DNA of 64,000 nt from Mactromeris polynyma (taxonomy: Eukaryota > Mollusca > Bivalvia > Venerida > Mactridae). The stretch spans positions 37,412,762 to 37,476,761 of the forward strand of contig JASFXZ010000003.1 of the NCBI GenBank assembly GCA_032209605.1. The letters run 5' to 3'. Shown piece after piece: positions 12,867 to 24,485 of the stretch. The notes below the pieces were generated by a model. It saw only the letters and a list, made by a program, of their open reading frames with translations. It did not search any database and was not told the DNA's origin. The stretch's first letter is position 1. Each line of letters begins with the position of its first letter. Made by a program: the position numbers and the translations under genes.

Positions 12867-14840
12867 CATAACCTATGAAATAGGCCAACCATCACCAAAT
12901 CGTTCTTAATAAAACTTGGAAGTAATCACAACATTACTGCAAAACACCGGATTGAACATACCCTATATACTCCAGCACCATGTTTACAAATACACAATGT
13001 CTTACAAATTTATTTGTTCATACACTGTAACAAATGTTCATGAGCATCTTGATTATCGCATTTAACAGATATTTAATACAATTACAAAGAACAAAATAAT
13101 GTAATAAATAAATAATTAACATTGATTAATTACTTTAAAGTATAATATATAATACCATGAGCCGTAAACAATACAAACTAACAGATACAATTCCTTAAAT
13201 AATGACAACATATTTGTTTCTCTGACTGTAATTATTTGATATTCAGAAACTCTGTCAACACTTTCAGAACATTAATGTAAAGGAAGCATGCTTTTTCTGT
13301 TGTCGGTAAATAATTCACTAGGGAATAATGCGAATTTAAAATGAATTTTAATGCGAAAATGTAATCACTTGTACTCGGATGTTCACCCGTGTTTAATGTG
13401 GATAACATTACCAAACGTCTTAGATCATTTACTAAAATTGTGTCGGTATGACTTAGCCTAGAAACAAACATTGAACTATACTGGATGCAGTATATACATT
13501 GTGAGATTATTTCCTTTCTCTAAACGTTAACCAGTATATGTCCTTCAGTACCTCCTACGTTGTTTCAAAACACTTTCTTCATCGGATGATAACATAAGTT
13601 CATCAAATGTATTAGTCTACGAGTAAATACATCACAAAGACGTCATGGCGACTACTCAATTTACAGGGATGAAATGAATTAGAATGATATAAACTGGTCA
13701 TTATTTTGAGTGAACAATTTTAAATCAATGACAAAAGTGATGGAAATGTCATAACCGGTTCATGACGCCTGGAATATATTCAATGATATATACAGCGTCT
13801 CTTAGTAAATCATTATTTCATACTTGCATTTCTAATTCAGTGGTGATGTTATTTGCGACACAATGAATATTATTGGTAGATGTGGATTAGGTTAACATAG
13901 CAATGTAACATAAGCTGGCTTTGGTAAGGAAAACACCATGACTTACCTAATAAATGAATGAGTCAAATCAACCGAAATTACTCCAAATAATAGCGAGATA
14001 TATGTTTCAAGGGAAAGGCAATTTTCCTCTTTTTAAATACCCTAACTTCATTTTGTAAAATATAGTTTGCCAGTTGTTAACCTTTTTCCGACATAAACAC
14101 TCTCATTAGCATATTGCAGTTACGCACTTTAAATATTTCAAACCCAACCGCCTTAAATTTGTAATAAAAGTGCTTTAGAAGTAATTTTGTAAATACGATT
14201 TGAGCCGTAATGAAAAAAAAAGATATTAAGTTTAAATCGTTCTGAATAGGTATTTTAGTTTAAAATTATTTGTTTTCAACGATCCTAACAAATTCAATTC
14301 AATTTAAATTAAACACTCTCGATAACTATAGTTCCTGTATAACACTACTCGAGCTTATTCAAGGAAATGTGAACTTAGCGGCTCAACGTCGTCCAAGATA
14401 CAATATCATACCCTACGATCAGGCGTTAGGTGCTCTAACATAAGACTAATATGCCACATCATGTTCTTTGAAAACATGACCATAAAATATAGCATTGTTC
14501 TTTGTGCTGAATTCAATGTGTATCGCTTTACATGTAGGTACCAAGATTTGTATAATGAAACCGTCCTATGTTGACCTTTTTGTTGTTTTGAAGAACAACT
14601 ACTCTAAAAAAACTAGCGATGAAATATCATCATCTTGTAAACTAGTGGCAATGTTGTTTACGTTGAATACAGATATAAGTTTTAAATAATTAACAAGAAG
14701 TGAAAAAGAAAAATGCAGTTAAAACACTGCTTATGACTCCACATTTACACTATCAGGTAGGATAATGTTTTTGTTAATGACGCAGTTGGTCGACTGCCAT
14801 CTAGAAGGGAAGGTTTTCAGTCAATAACATGACATCGGGG
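12867..14840. other. AT-rich DNA, no gene seen
   Basis: I saw no repeat, exon or RNA gene in this interval. The longest frame is 79 codons and unremarkable. Confidence 0.5.
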
Positions 14841-14846
14841 TGAGTC

Positions 14847-14925
14847 CTCTTTATCCAAGTGGTTAATTAACTTGCAGTACAAGCGCAAGGTCGTGCATTC
14901 AATGTCCCGTCTGATGCATGACTTT
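14847..14925 (+). repeat. Degenerate tRNA-like (SINE-head) sequence
   Basis: TATCCAAGTGGTTAA resembles the D-arm (box A) of a tRNA-Leu/Ser-type sequence, and GGTCGTGCATTCAATGTCCCG resembles a damaged T-arm (box B) about 50 bases later. The T-loop core is mutated and the acceptor stem does not pair well, so a functional tRNA is unlikely. A decayed tRNA-derived SINE head is the more likely reading. Confidence 0.35.
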
Positions 14926-14929
14926 CACA

Positions 14930-16966
14930 TAAGTTTTGTGGTGTCATGGGTCATTTCGCATTACCAATTGTTCAATATCAAAACTACATCTCAATAATAC
15001 AAAAACCTTCTTTGTCGAGTTTAGACGACATCCAAATGTAGGAATGCGGTTAGGCAGGAATGCTAAATGCATACTGGTGTATCTGCCTTTAAATTGATAT
15101 AATATGTTATACTTTTCCATGTGTATTTAACTGCCTCCTTGTAGTTTTGGTGTGAATGCGCCCCTTGTATGTGTATTTCCAGATTGACATCATCATTAAT
15201 TTAAATGGCTAGACTTAGTTATATTATTTAGTTATTCGTGCCATATTATGGAAAAAAGAAGACAAACTCAATGTTTGCAACGCGTTTCGTATAATTTTAT
15301 AATTCTTCAGGCAAAGTAAACAATGGTATTGGATACAAAATATATAATCTATATGTTGCATTTCCACATTTTACTTGTAGTATATGTAAAAGACCTTGTT
15401 CAACTATTTGTGAAAATGATACTTCTAGTAGTTCTCAAATTCTAGCCATATATTTGTTATCCAATTTATTCTTCCTATGTAGCAATTCATTTTTATATAG
15501 TACGGACCAGTGTTAATCAGATTTTAGTGTTATGCCTATTGACTGTATAAGTAATAAAATGGATAGACTATTGAATGCACAAATTAGGTACCATTTATTT
15601 ACAGGGCCTTAATACAAAAAAAAAGTTTGTATAACGTACAGAATCTAATTTGAATTTACTATGCCTTCTCCATTAAAATATTTTAGCTGCTTCTAACATT
15701 ATCTACATGCATTACAGTTATTACTGGTACGCGTCTTATTGTTTGTTTATTAGTGTCATGACATACCACGTAATGGAAAATATACATCACACATTCATAA
15801 TCACATACAAAACTTGGATTAAAAGATTTTGGAATACGAGAAAGGTAAAATAGTAACTGAACAGTAAGCGAACATCAAAGTGAACGGAATCGAGGCAAAC
15901 ACCATTCTCAGCCATGTTTCATTACAAACTTCTTGACCCACAAGGAGCAAACGATTAAAATGAACGGAATATGTGGAGAGAGAAGGTAAACGCTTGACAG
16001 ATTGGAAAGATGAGAAGGTGTACGGAAACAACTATTGTAAAGGCCACGCATTGTATCATTTTGAGCGACTAGTTTATATATTCAGTAAAACATGACCATC
16101 AACGCTAGATCTTCTCTCCATCTTTAAGTATGATGAAAAACAAAATTTGACGTCTTTTTTCCACAAAAAATATCTGTATTGCCAACCAACACGTTATATA
16201 TACCGTCGTCACAAAACTTGGTGCATACCAATCCCAAAATGGTGACCTAGAAATGAATCCCTAGCTGGGATTTATATTTTGGACTACTTGTGTTAAAGTC
16301 ACTTTTATTAAAATAACATAAACTGGATTCCACTTAATGACTTGTGTTAGTTGGGAAAGAAATATTACAACTAAACATATCATTTGAAATCTCGCAAGTA
16401 AAGGTCAAGAAAAATACGACAGACAGAGTAAAGCTCCATACTTCTGGGATACATCTATCATTATGACAGTGGATTTCCTTTACTTCTTAGTTGAACGTAT
16501 ATTATACGAGAGCAAGTTTCCATTAATATGTCATAGTGTTCCCACACAGAAAACATAATGAGAGACATTAGACAACATTGATGAATATTTGTTGTCACGT
16601 GTGGTTTCTATTTCCTGTCAAATATCCATTCTAAGAATATGAATGCAACAACAACGTTTGTAAACTGACAACATTTGGACTATCGGCTGTCTCGGCTGTG
16701 CGGTTATATATCACTAGCATAAGTCTGACATTTTCGGTATCTAGAGCCGCTGAATCCGTTGATGTATTGATAAAGTAAACATGGGACTTACTTGGCATTG
16801 ATAAGTTGGATTCGGTTCTTCGCTGTAATTTAGTGGAGAATAGCTAACACAAGTATGCCTGTCAAAATGTATTCATTCAAACTCATCTATTTAGGTCACC
16901 CCAAATTGTATGCAGATATGATAGCCTTATAATAGTATCTTGTATTCGAGGATCTTTCCATCGAAC
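14930..16966. other. AT-rich DNA, no gene seen
   Basis: No exon or RNA gene recognised. The segment around 16.55-16.65 kb (TTAGACAACATTGATGA, then CAAATATCCATT and AAGAATATGAATG) is similar to sequence near 47.9 and 55.3 kb, so part of it is a dispersed or duplicated repeat. Confidence 0.45.
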
Positions 16967-17360
16967 ACTGTCTCGTACATCGAGTATTTTAACAACACGT
17001 CTGAGCTTTCAGTCTTTTTAGGAATTAGAGTTGTATATGAGAGTTTCATAGTTATGGTGTTTGTTTTCACAACTTGAGTGTATTTGAGTGAATATAACAG
17101 TTCGATGTTGAGAACGACTTCATATCCGTTTCAGGAAAGTTCTTTTCTTGCATTTTTTGCGATGTATTAACACCATAAGTAATATTGACGACAATACCCT
17201 TGCTTGATTAATACAATACATAATCAATTACTACTTTTATGTTCGTTTTGACGATTCCGTGAATATATGACAGCACAGTCATTTTGGAGTATCCTAAATA
17301 TCACTAAATTTCTTCATCGTCAAACATCTATGTCGACCATAGTTCAAATAAAAGTCATTT
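16967..17360 (+). repeat. Direct repeat R, left copy
   Basis: Begins ACTGTCTCGTACATCGA and runs to AAATAAAAGTCATT. It matches 22537-22945 in the same orientation with scattered substitutions and small indels. It lies just upstream of duplicated segment A; the second copy lies just downstream of A. No coding frame is conserved between the copies. Confidence 0.85.
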
Positions 17361-19817
17361 ATCAGTACATTTGTCAAGCTTGGAATATTTATAAATTATG
17401 TACAGTACTTTTTATTCATATATATAATATGGCGTAAAATGTCAACCACATATGAAAACGTAGCCCTTAGATATTGTGAGTAGCGTTTAACGAACGTTCG
17501 AGCACTTTTTCTGTTCTATTCAAAATCGAATCTTACAAAATCAACGTATAAAACAGCTTAGCCCCGCATACGTGGCTCTGTACACCGAATTATTTCAACA
17601 CCTACAACAAAACACACGAATAGCTTTACAACCGCACCATAGCGGAAATGCATGCATACAAGATGAGTTAGATTGCCAGTGCTTTGGAAATCGGATATGT
17701 GGACATTCGGATATGTGGACGCTTTTTATCAGGTCCCCACAATGTCGACATAACGGGTTTCGATTGTATAGGTAAAACCAGACTCTTCCCATGTGCGTTT
17801 TGTAGAATGAACATTTTGGGTTCCGTCAGGTAAAAAACAAATGATTATTGGCATTTTATTTGTACGATAACTATGCATAGTAAACAATCACATTATATAT
17901 TATGGTTACTCCGGACATATGTATCCAACAACAAGAAAGTATACAACTGTTCGAGATTGTACTGATAATATTTAGTACATCACCGACGTCTGGGGGTCTT
18001 AAGCTGGATAGATAGGGTGAACTCATTTTTTTGTTCTGATCTTAAACAAAATGAAGAAGAATATTTCTTGGCGTTAATTTTCTCTTTTTATTCATGAAAC
18101 GTTAAACGGGTAGTCAAACAGCATATGCTCTTGTATTTGGAATATATTATAATGATCTAATTAAATGAATCGGATATAGCTTTAACATGAGGTGCGTGTT
18201 AATACATCGGTACCTGTAACCAAACACTTCATTAGTGTTTTATCGCATATATGTTGTTTATTTCTGAATCAATTAACTAATTCAATTTTATATTGCGCAT
18301 GACTTAGAGATGTCTTAATGTAGATACTTTATGTGTCGTTGTTATAAAGTACTAAGTTAGGTAGCGTAGACTTGAATAATTATGTGGTATACTAATACCT
18401 TAGATACATCATATACTATAGTTGTTGTTCCGCCATTATTCTGTTATCGGTGTATACTCTAGAACACAATAAGCTTCAAAGCTTCCCAGAAATAATTACT
18501 TCATGTCATCTGCATAACTAAGTTGATCATTATCGTAAATAATGCAGCATAATGCAGATCTTGCACACGATATTGTCTGATTTATGATGGCGAAACATGT
18601 GGGTTCGGTTTGATGTATCGCCACTCTTTATGTAGAAAAACGCTGTATTTACTGTCTGTATAAACATTAGACCGTCGTCTCCACTCGATACTCCCAGTAA
18701 GGTTTCAGTTTGTATATATAAACGAGTCATTTATGTTGCAAGATTATCGGGCCGTTCCATTCCGAGTATAGCTGGTAAACAAAATGCAGACAACCTTGTA
18801 TGGTTTCCATACATCGACATGATTTATTCGCACTACTTGATTAATGAACATGATGTTTTCACCATGAAACTCTCCAGCTGAAAGAAGTATGTGTTTTACA
18901 GTTTCTTACATATGTTCTCAAATAGTATAAATATTATCGGTGATCTGTTGACAGCAATTCAATAGGCCTACACTCTGAAAATGACTTTGTACAACTGACG
19001 TGTCTATGGAGTTTCCTGAAATATGCACCAGAGTGTTTACAACCCATCAGTGCGTTTCTCTGCTTGGCTTTATTTGTTATATAGTATTATATTTTTGTTA
19101 ACTTCATTGGATGGAGGATTTATACAGAATGTCAAATTATGATTTGAGTTGTATTACACAAAATGGCAAGATCAATATAAAATTAACATTTCATTGCGTG
19201 TATCTTTTCAAATATATTTATTGACGTAAACATGTACATGTTCATTGCAAATACAGTATGGCGTGCGGCAATTAATGCAATAATGATAATAATAATTCTT
19301 TATATAAAGATGGACGCTCAATAAGCCTATACGGCTTTTATCAATCGATGTCATCTATCACACAACCTAAACAGCACAACCATACAAGTAATGCATATAT
19401 AAAATGTACACACACTACAAAACATTCATACACTGCTAATATGACACACAAAACTGTATAAAACTAATAATAATAAAACCACTACACATACATACAAGTA
19501 TACACACGTCTTGTTTGTAGTTCATACTACAAGGTTGCTCACACATTTAAGACAAAAAGGCACAGCATTCACATCACCATTTGTTGTACCCATAACATGA
19601 AAAAGGTCTTAAATGCTTATTGCAGCCTTAGGTTTAAAAAAGTGTTTGTCTACTTGTTATATACAACCTTCTTACGAAATTTGGAGTTGGAACGAAACTT
19701 AAACATTGATAACTACATGTTCTCTACAATATATACAGAATCACTTAAAGACCACCTCAATAATAAAACCAACTCAAAATGAACAACACAATTTTCAGGT
19801 CCGCGTTTACTGTTTTG

Positions 19818-19899
19818 CTCAACCTCATTATTAAGACCTCTTAATATTAAGATCAGTTTCAAGGGTCCCAAAGGGTGGTCTTATTATCGAAGTTTTATT
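19818..19899. mobile_element. CAGT-family MITE, degenerate (in copy A)
   Basis: CAACCTCATTATTAAGACC is followed by TTTCAAGGGTCCCAAAGGGT and GGTCTTATTATCGAAG, ending near TTTTATTGTA. This is the family of the element at 1463, with a mutated right tip. Its counterpart at 31484 occupies the same place in copy B, so it was present before the segment duplicated. Confidence 0.6.
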
Positions 19900-20739
19900 G
19901 TACGTGATATTAGTGTTCATGACTGAATTTGAAGGTCGTAAAATTGAGTTACTTTTCTAGCAATGGGAAGCAGTGTTATCCCGTACAGTGTATCTATTTA
20001 TTAACCGCTTTATATATAGGTCTTACCATTGAATGGGAGGGATCAGACTGTCTCAGTTGTAATTTCCGATACCGCATGCCAATGTTTGTTCATTAATAAA
20101 GGATTCAAACCATCTTATACCATCGCATTCTGTCACTTTGATACTAACTAAATAATAGGAAATATTACAAATCACAATTCTGATAATATCTATGCCCAGA
20201 CTTATGCATTCTGTCCAATGGCCCCGAATTCAAATGTCATCAATTTAGATATTGAAATCACGTACGCATATATTTAGATTAGTTGACCGATTAGGACTTC
20301 TTGCACTATTTACTTTGCAAAATTACAACTAAACTTTATTTTAAAATGTCTGTCTGTACGTTTTTTACATTAAGTGAACATTACAGAAAAACTCCAGGCA
20401 TAAACTGATTATAGTGACGATTTCTGACAAGAAAACAAGTACGAAAAAACGTTGTATGTAATGTCACCTACTATCATTCCCTATTCGTAATCAAACGGTG
20501 TACTAGACAATTCTCTCCAATTCGTCAAAATTTACTTTATTTCGTTGTCTACAACCGTTACTAGTTGGAAACTATCATATAGCCACTGAGAAGAGAAAAA
20601 ATACAATACCGCTTTGGAGTTAACTGTATTGTCTTCTACAATGTCTACTGTCAGATAAAATGTAGTTCTTATGTCACATTCGAACAATATAATGGTATGC
20701 AAACATCTGGACGAAATTGATCATATTGCATTTACATCA

Positions 20740-20882
20740 GCCCTGCATTCAGTAAAGGTATTTGAGGCTATCGTTTCGTAACTTTTTGCAATTGAGTTCC
20801 CCGTGTAAAGTCAATGTGATACGGAGGGAAAGGGATGCAATACAAAACGTTCGCGACTGTTAGCTGTTACTGAACGCAGGGC
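20740..20882 (+). mobile_element. 143-bp MITE, copy 1
   Basis: The element opens GCCCTGCATTCAGTAA and closes TTACTGAACGCAGGGC, an inverted repeat with one mismatch over 16 bp. Copy B of the duplication lacks it: there the flanks join as ACATCAGGTCTACATGAAA. A second element of exactly the same length lies in reverse orientation at 45861-46003 and can be aligned along its whole length. I cannot fix the target-site duplication, so no superfamily is assigned. Confidence 0.85.
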
Positions 20883-22442
20883 ATGTCTACATATGAAATA
20901 CAATATGAAACTATACATCTGGTATGCAGACGATGCCCATAACATTAATCAGAAGTGACACTTAAAATACTTGTATATTCTTCTTGGTCGCTTTTAGACA
21001 AACGCCGAATTTCTCTTTCAATTACTTGAGTGTATGGTTTTACAAAGGAAACAGCACTCAACAAATTCGTAAAATAACTATGGTACACATTTAACGCGGT
21101 ATACAAGATATACATTTAATGCAGGCGACATCAAACATACTTTATAGCAATGCTCCAGTTCTGCGGGGTTTCAATCAGTGTTACTGCAAACAATTGTTTT
21201 AAGTTAGGAATACATTTTCTAGTAATTCACGCATGGATCGCTTGTCATATTCATATCCAAACAAATATTAAACTCCTCGCTTATGTTGCTTCCTCATTTA
21301 CGGACATGTTTGTCTGTGTCCGACCTATTTGAGTTATTTGGTCATGGCCTAATTTACTTAATCCTCCTGGGGTTGTGAAGTAGAATTTAGTCCTATTGTT
21401 TCCTTTATGTTTTTCTCATTCTTGTATAGCTAGTAATAATGAAACGCAGTATTTTTTAATATACACTAAATGTTTGATCCCCACAGTAAGTTGCTTTACG
21501 CGGAACTACAAAATAATGCTCTCAAATGGTTTTACAGTATTGAAGATGCGGGAATTGTGAGAAATTGAGTTTGTAAATGTAGAAATAAGTCTGTCAAAAT
21601 ACACATTTGTCACGATAAATTAAATGTGTTTAAAAAATTCAATAGGTGCTCATAAAATGTCATTATGATGCTACTAGGACGTAAGTGCAATTTATTAACC
21701 AGACAACAAGCTTCATACTCGGCATATACCAGACTATATTGGTATCTTTGGAGACTCACCTTTTAATCGAACATTTAGAAATACGATTTAAAATTCACAT
21801 AAATCGTTGAAACAATAAACTCCATCCTTCCATGCTCGAGTACGGAACCAGACATCAGTAATGTCTCCTGCGAGCATGAAACGTCATGCACGGTTGATAT
21901 TTAACGATAGTTGGCTCATATTTATCGATGAAATATAAATGAATGGCTAAAATTATCAGCAATAGGTGTTAATTCAGGTGGTTCATTTACCATTAATAGT
22001 TATATCCGCGAGTATATGGACACTAGAGAATTCTTGATAAGAACTATTATGTCTATTACTGAACAATTGTCACACACTGATAAAAAGTCATCTTATTAAT
22101 ATGATTATAATTATTGACTATTTTATGTGCAAAACATTCTAAAACATGGGCGGTATAATAGGATACCTCGAACACGTGTTTAAATATATTATATTATAAA
22201 TGTACATACATACTGTCATAACAATAACAATTTTGTTCGAATGTCGACGCTAAAGCGTATTTACTAGTTTTTAGTAGAAAACAGAAGCTCTTATAAAACA
22301 AGTGAGATACCTATCTGAAATTATATAGACAGATTGTTCCGATTCGGTTAATACGGTTTGTCATGTATATTTACACATAGATGAAACATGATAATGAAGG
22401 TACGTATATTGTGTCTGTGTAAAATACACTGCTTTGCATTGT

Positions 22443-22526
22443 ATTCAACCTCCATATAAAGACCACTTCAATATTTATAACAGTTTTAAGGGTAACAATG
22501 GTGGTCGTGTAATTTAGGGTTTACTG
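22443..22526. mobile_element. CAGT-family MITE, degenerate
   Basis: The left arm is CAACCTCCATATAAAGACCAC. The right arm is GGTGGTCGTGTAATTTAGGG, ending TTTACTG followed by TA. It belongs to the same family as 1463. It lies between the end of copy A and the right-hand repeat R. Confidence 0.55.
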
Positions 22527-22536
22527 TATTTAATAT

Positions 22537-22945
22537 ACTGTCTCGTACATCGACGATTTTAACAACACGTCTGAGCTTGAAGTCTTTGTAGGATTTGTGA
22601 TACCGAGTTGAGTTGTATATGAGAGTTTTATAGTTATGGTGGTTTGTTTTCACGACTTGGGTATATTTGAGTGGATATTACAGAGCGATGTTGATAACAT
22701 CTTCATGTCCGTTTCAGGGAAGTTCATTTCTTGCATTTTCAGCAAATGTAATAACACCATAAAGAATGTTGACGACACTAACCTTGCATGTTAAATGCAA
22801 TACATAATCAATTAATCTGTTTTATATTCGTTTTGACAAGTCCTTGCATATGTTACAGCATAGACATTTTGGATAATACTAAATATCACAAAAATCCTTT
22901 ATCGTCAATCATCCATTTTGACCATAGTTCAAATAAAAGTCATTC
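22537..22945 (+). repeat. Direct repeat R, right copy
   Basis: Matches 16967-17360 in direct orientation, starting ACTGTCTCGTACATCGA and ending AAATAAAAGTCATT. Together with the left copy it brackets duplicated segment A. It is immediately followed by a TTAA-flanked element. Confidence 0.85.
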
Positions 22946-22962
22946 TTTCACATCTGCCTTAA

Positions 22963-23606
22963 AGGTGCTGAACTCCAGATTGACGAGCGAGCAAAAAAAA
23001 AAGAAAATTGTCAAATATTTACAAAATCTTGATATTGTTGCACGTAAAGCTCTAAAACATTATTACTTTCATTCATCATTACTTGCGAAACATTGTCAAA
23101 GCGTAGTTTTTCGTATTTTTCCATCGAAAATTTTACTAGGGTTAGTCTACCCTGTAAATCTAAAAATAGAACCGTAAACATTGAGCTCATGCACATTCGG
23201 AACGTCTCTGTCATTCAAACAATTCATCAGCGCAAAGAAAAGAATAAATGCAGTAAACAAGGTAGCTATAAGTCACTTACTATTTATTTGCACGCAACGA
23301 AAATAAATAATCACTGATAAATTATCTCCTCGATGTCAGTAGTGGATCACGCCATTGTGTATGTTTATTTTGCAAATTGATCATGTGACTCGTGAGGTGC
23401 ATGCTGGATGGGAACTCCGCGGTATTTTTAAACTGGAAAACTCCGATTGCTCGATATTACGACGGCGATTTAATTAGCCTAATTGCTTTAAATTATTCAA
23501 ATATTCACCATCTACAGCTTTTATTTACGTGTATGATGATACAACTACACATATTTTGCGGAATTGCAAAAACGACGATTTGTTTTCAATCTGGAGTTCA
23601 GCACCT
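22963..23606. mobile_element. TTAA-flanked element with 21-bp inverted ends, 644 bp
   Basis: The left end AGGTGCTGAACTCCAGATTG (21 bases identical with the next A) is repeated exactly as the reverse complement at the right end. TTAA lies directly outside both ends (22959-22962 and 23607-23610). A TTAA target duplication is characteristic of piggyBac and Kolobok transposons. The interior has frames of up to about 130 codons that run across the boundaries and show no transposase signature, so it is a non-autonomous derivative. Perfect ends suggest fairly recent insertion. Confidence 0.88.
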
Positions 23607-24242
23607 TTAAAATATCAAATTTCGAAAAGGTGTATACTAATCACAGATGTATTTTGTTATTTATGTAATGTCCGTATAGCCTATAGTATAACAAGTTGAA
23701 CAGTGTATAGTTTCTTAGCGATGTGGTACGTGGACTGAAGAAATGAGTGATTCGGAAGACTTCTGTGTTTGTACACTTAGCAAGAGATATTCCTACCCAT
23801 ATAAACTTTCCTTAGACTGTGGTATTCTTTATTGATATTGATGTTAACAACGTTTTATGTCTATCAATACTTCCACTGTATATAACTATGCCCACAGTTG
23901 AAAATGTTTCCTATATTAATGTTGATGTGAATGTTAAGTCAATATAAGTATGTCTGTCTGCCTTCCATTTAGCTTGTATCATATATCTTCTTCACAGTTC
24001 CCATTCGATTATTATAACGTATGCCAAAACGTAATTGATATATAACTAGAGATTAGTGACACATTCTGACAGAGGTGATCCTGAGTTTGGACAAAGTAAG
24101 CAAGTTATTCTACTGACCTGTGTAGATCTGCCATCTTGTGAAGAAACTGTATAGTCAGCTGTGATGTTTCATAGATTTCGTGTACACGTTATCTTACCAG
24201 TTTCTAATATCATTTTGGAAGAAGCAGCCTATTACGAGACCT

Positions 24243-24485
24243 GGGGCTGTATTCACAAACACTTTAAGACTGAAACTTAGACTTAAAAATTGCAAAAGTT
24301 CCCAACCTTTCGTTTTCGTTCAATATGAATAAATAAAATTTTGTCAGAATAACTTGTGTTACCCATTCGACATTTTTGCCAACTTTTATTAAGAGCAATG
24401 CTGTAATAAAAACGTAGAAACAAAAATAACTTTTAACATTTTAAAATCTGAGTTTCAGTTTTTAAGTGTTTGTGAATACGGGCCC
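24243..24485. mobile_element. MITE with GTATTCACAAACACTT ends, 243 bp
   Basis: The left end reads GGGGCTGTATTCACAAACAC and the reverse complement of the right end reads GGGCCCGTATTCACAAACAC. Similarity continues inward through ACTTAGACTT-like sequence to about 35 bp (ACTGAAACTTAG versus ACTGAAACTCAG). Long inverted ends of this type are widespread in animal MITEs. The target duplication is not clear to me, so the superfamily is left open. Confidence 0.85.

Larger units (their letters stand above)
17593..22430 (+). repeat. Segmental duplication, copy A (4.8 kb)
   Basis: From TTCAACACCTACA to about GAAACATGATAATGAA, this segment is collinear with 28222-33980 in the same orientation. Identity is high in many blocks; for example the stretches around GGTTTCAGTTTGTATATATA, AATAGGCCTACACTCTGAAA and TTCACGCATGGATCGCTTGT are nearly unchanged. 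Small indels are frequent. Short frames occurring in both copies are not conserved in phase, so I infer duplicated noncoding DNA. Copy A has an extra 143-bp MITE at 20740 but lacks several insertions present in B. Confidence 0.9.

Noticed and set aside
12122..12888. Host gene in the GC-rich block (frames of 90, 141, 90, 60 and 69 codons)
   Set aside because: Frames overlap on both strands, end at the element borders and lack any motif. High GC alone removes stops.
17572..17792. Overlapping plus and minus frames at the left edge of copy A
   Set aside because: The matching stretch of copy B (28.22-28.42 kb) has single-base indels that break both frames.
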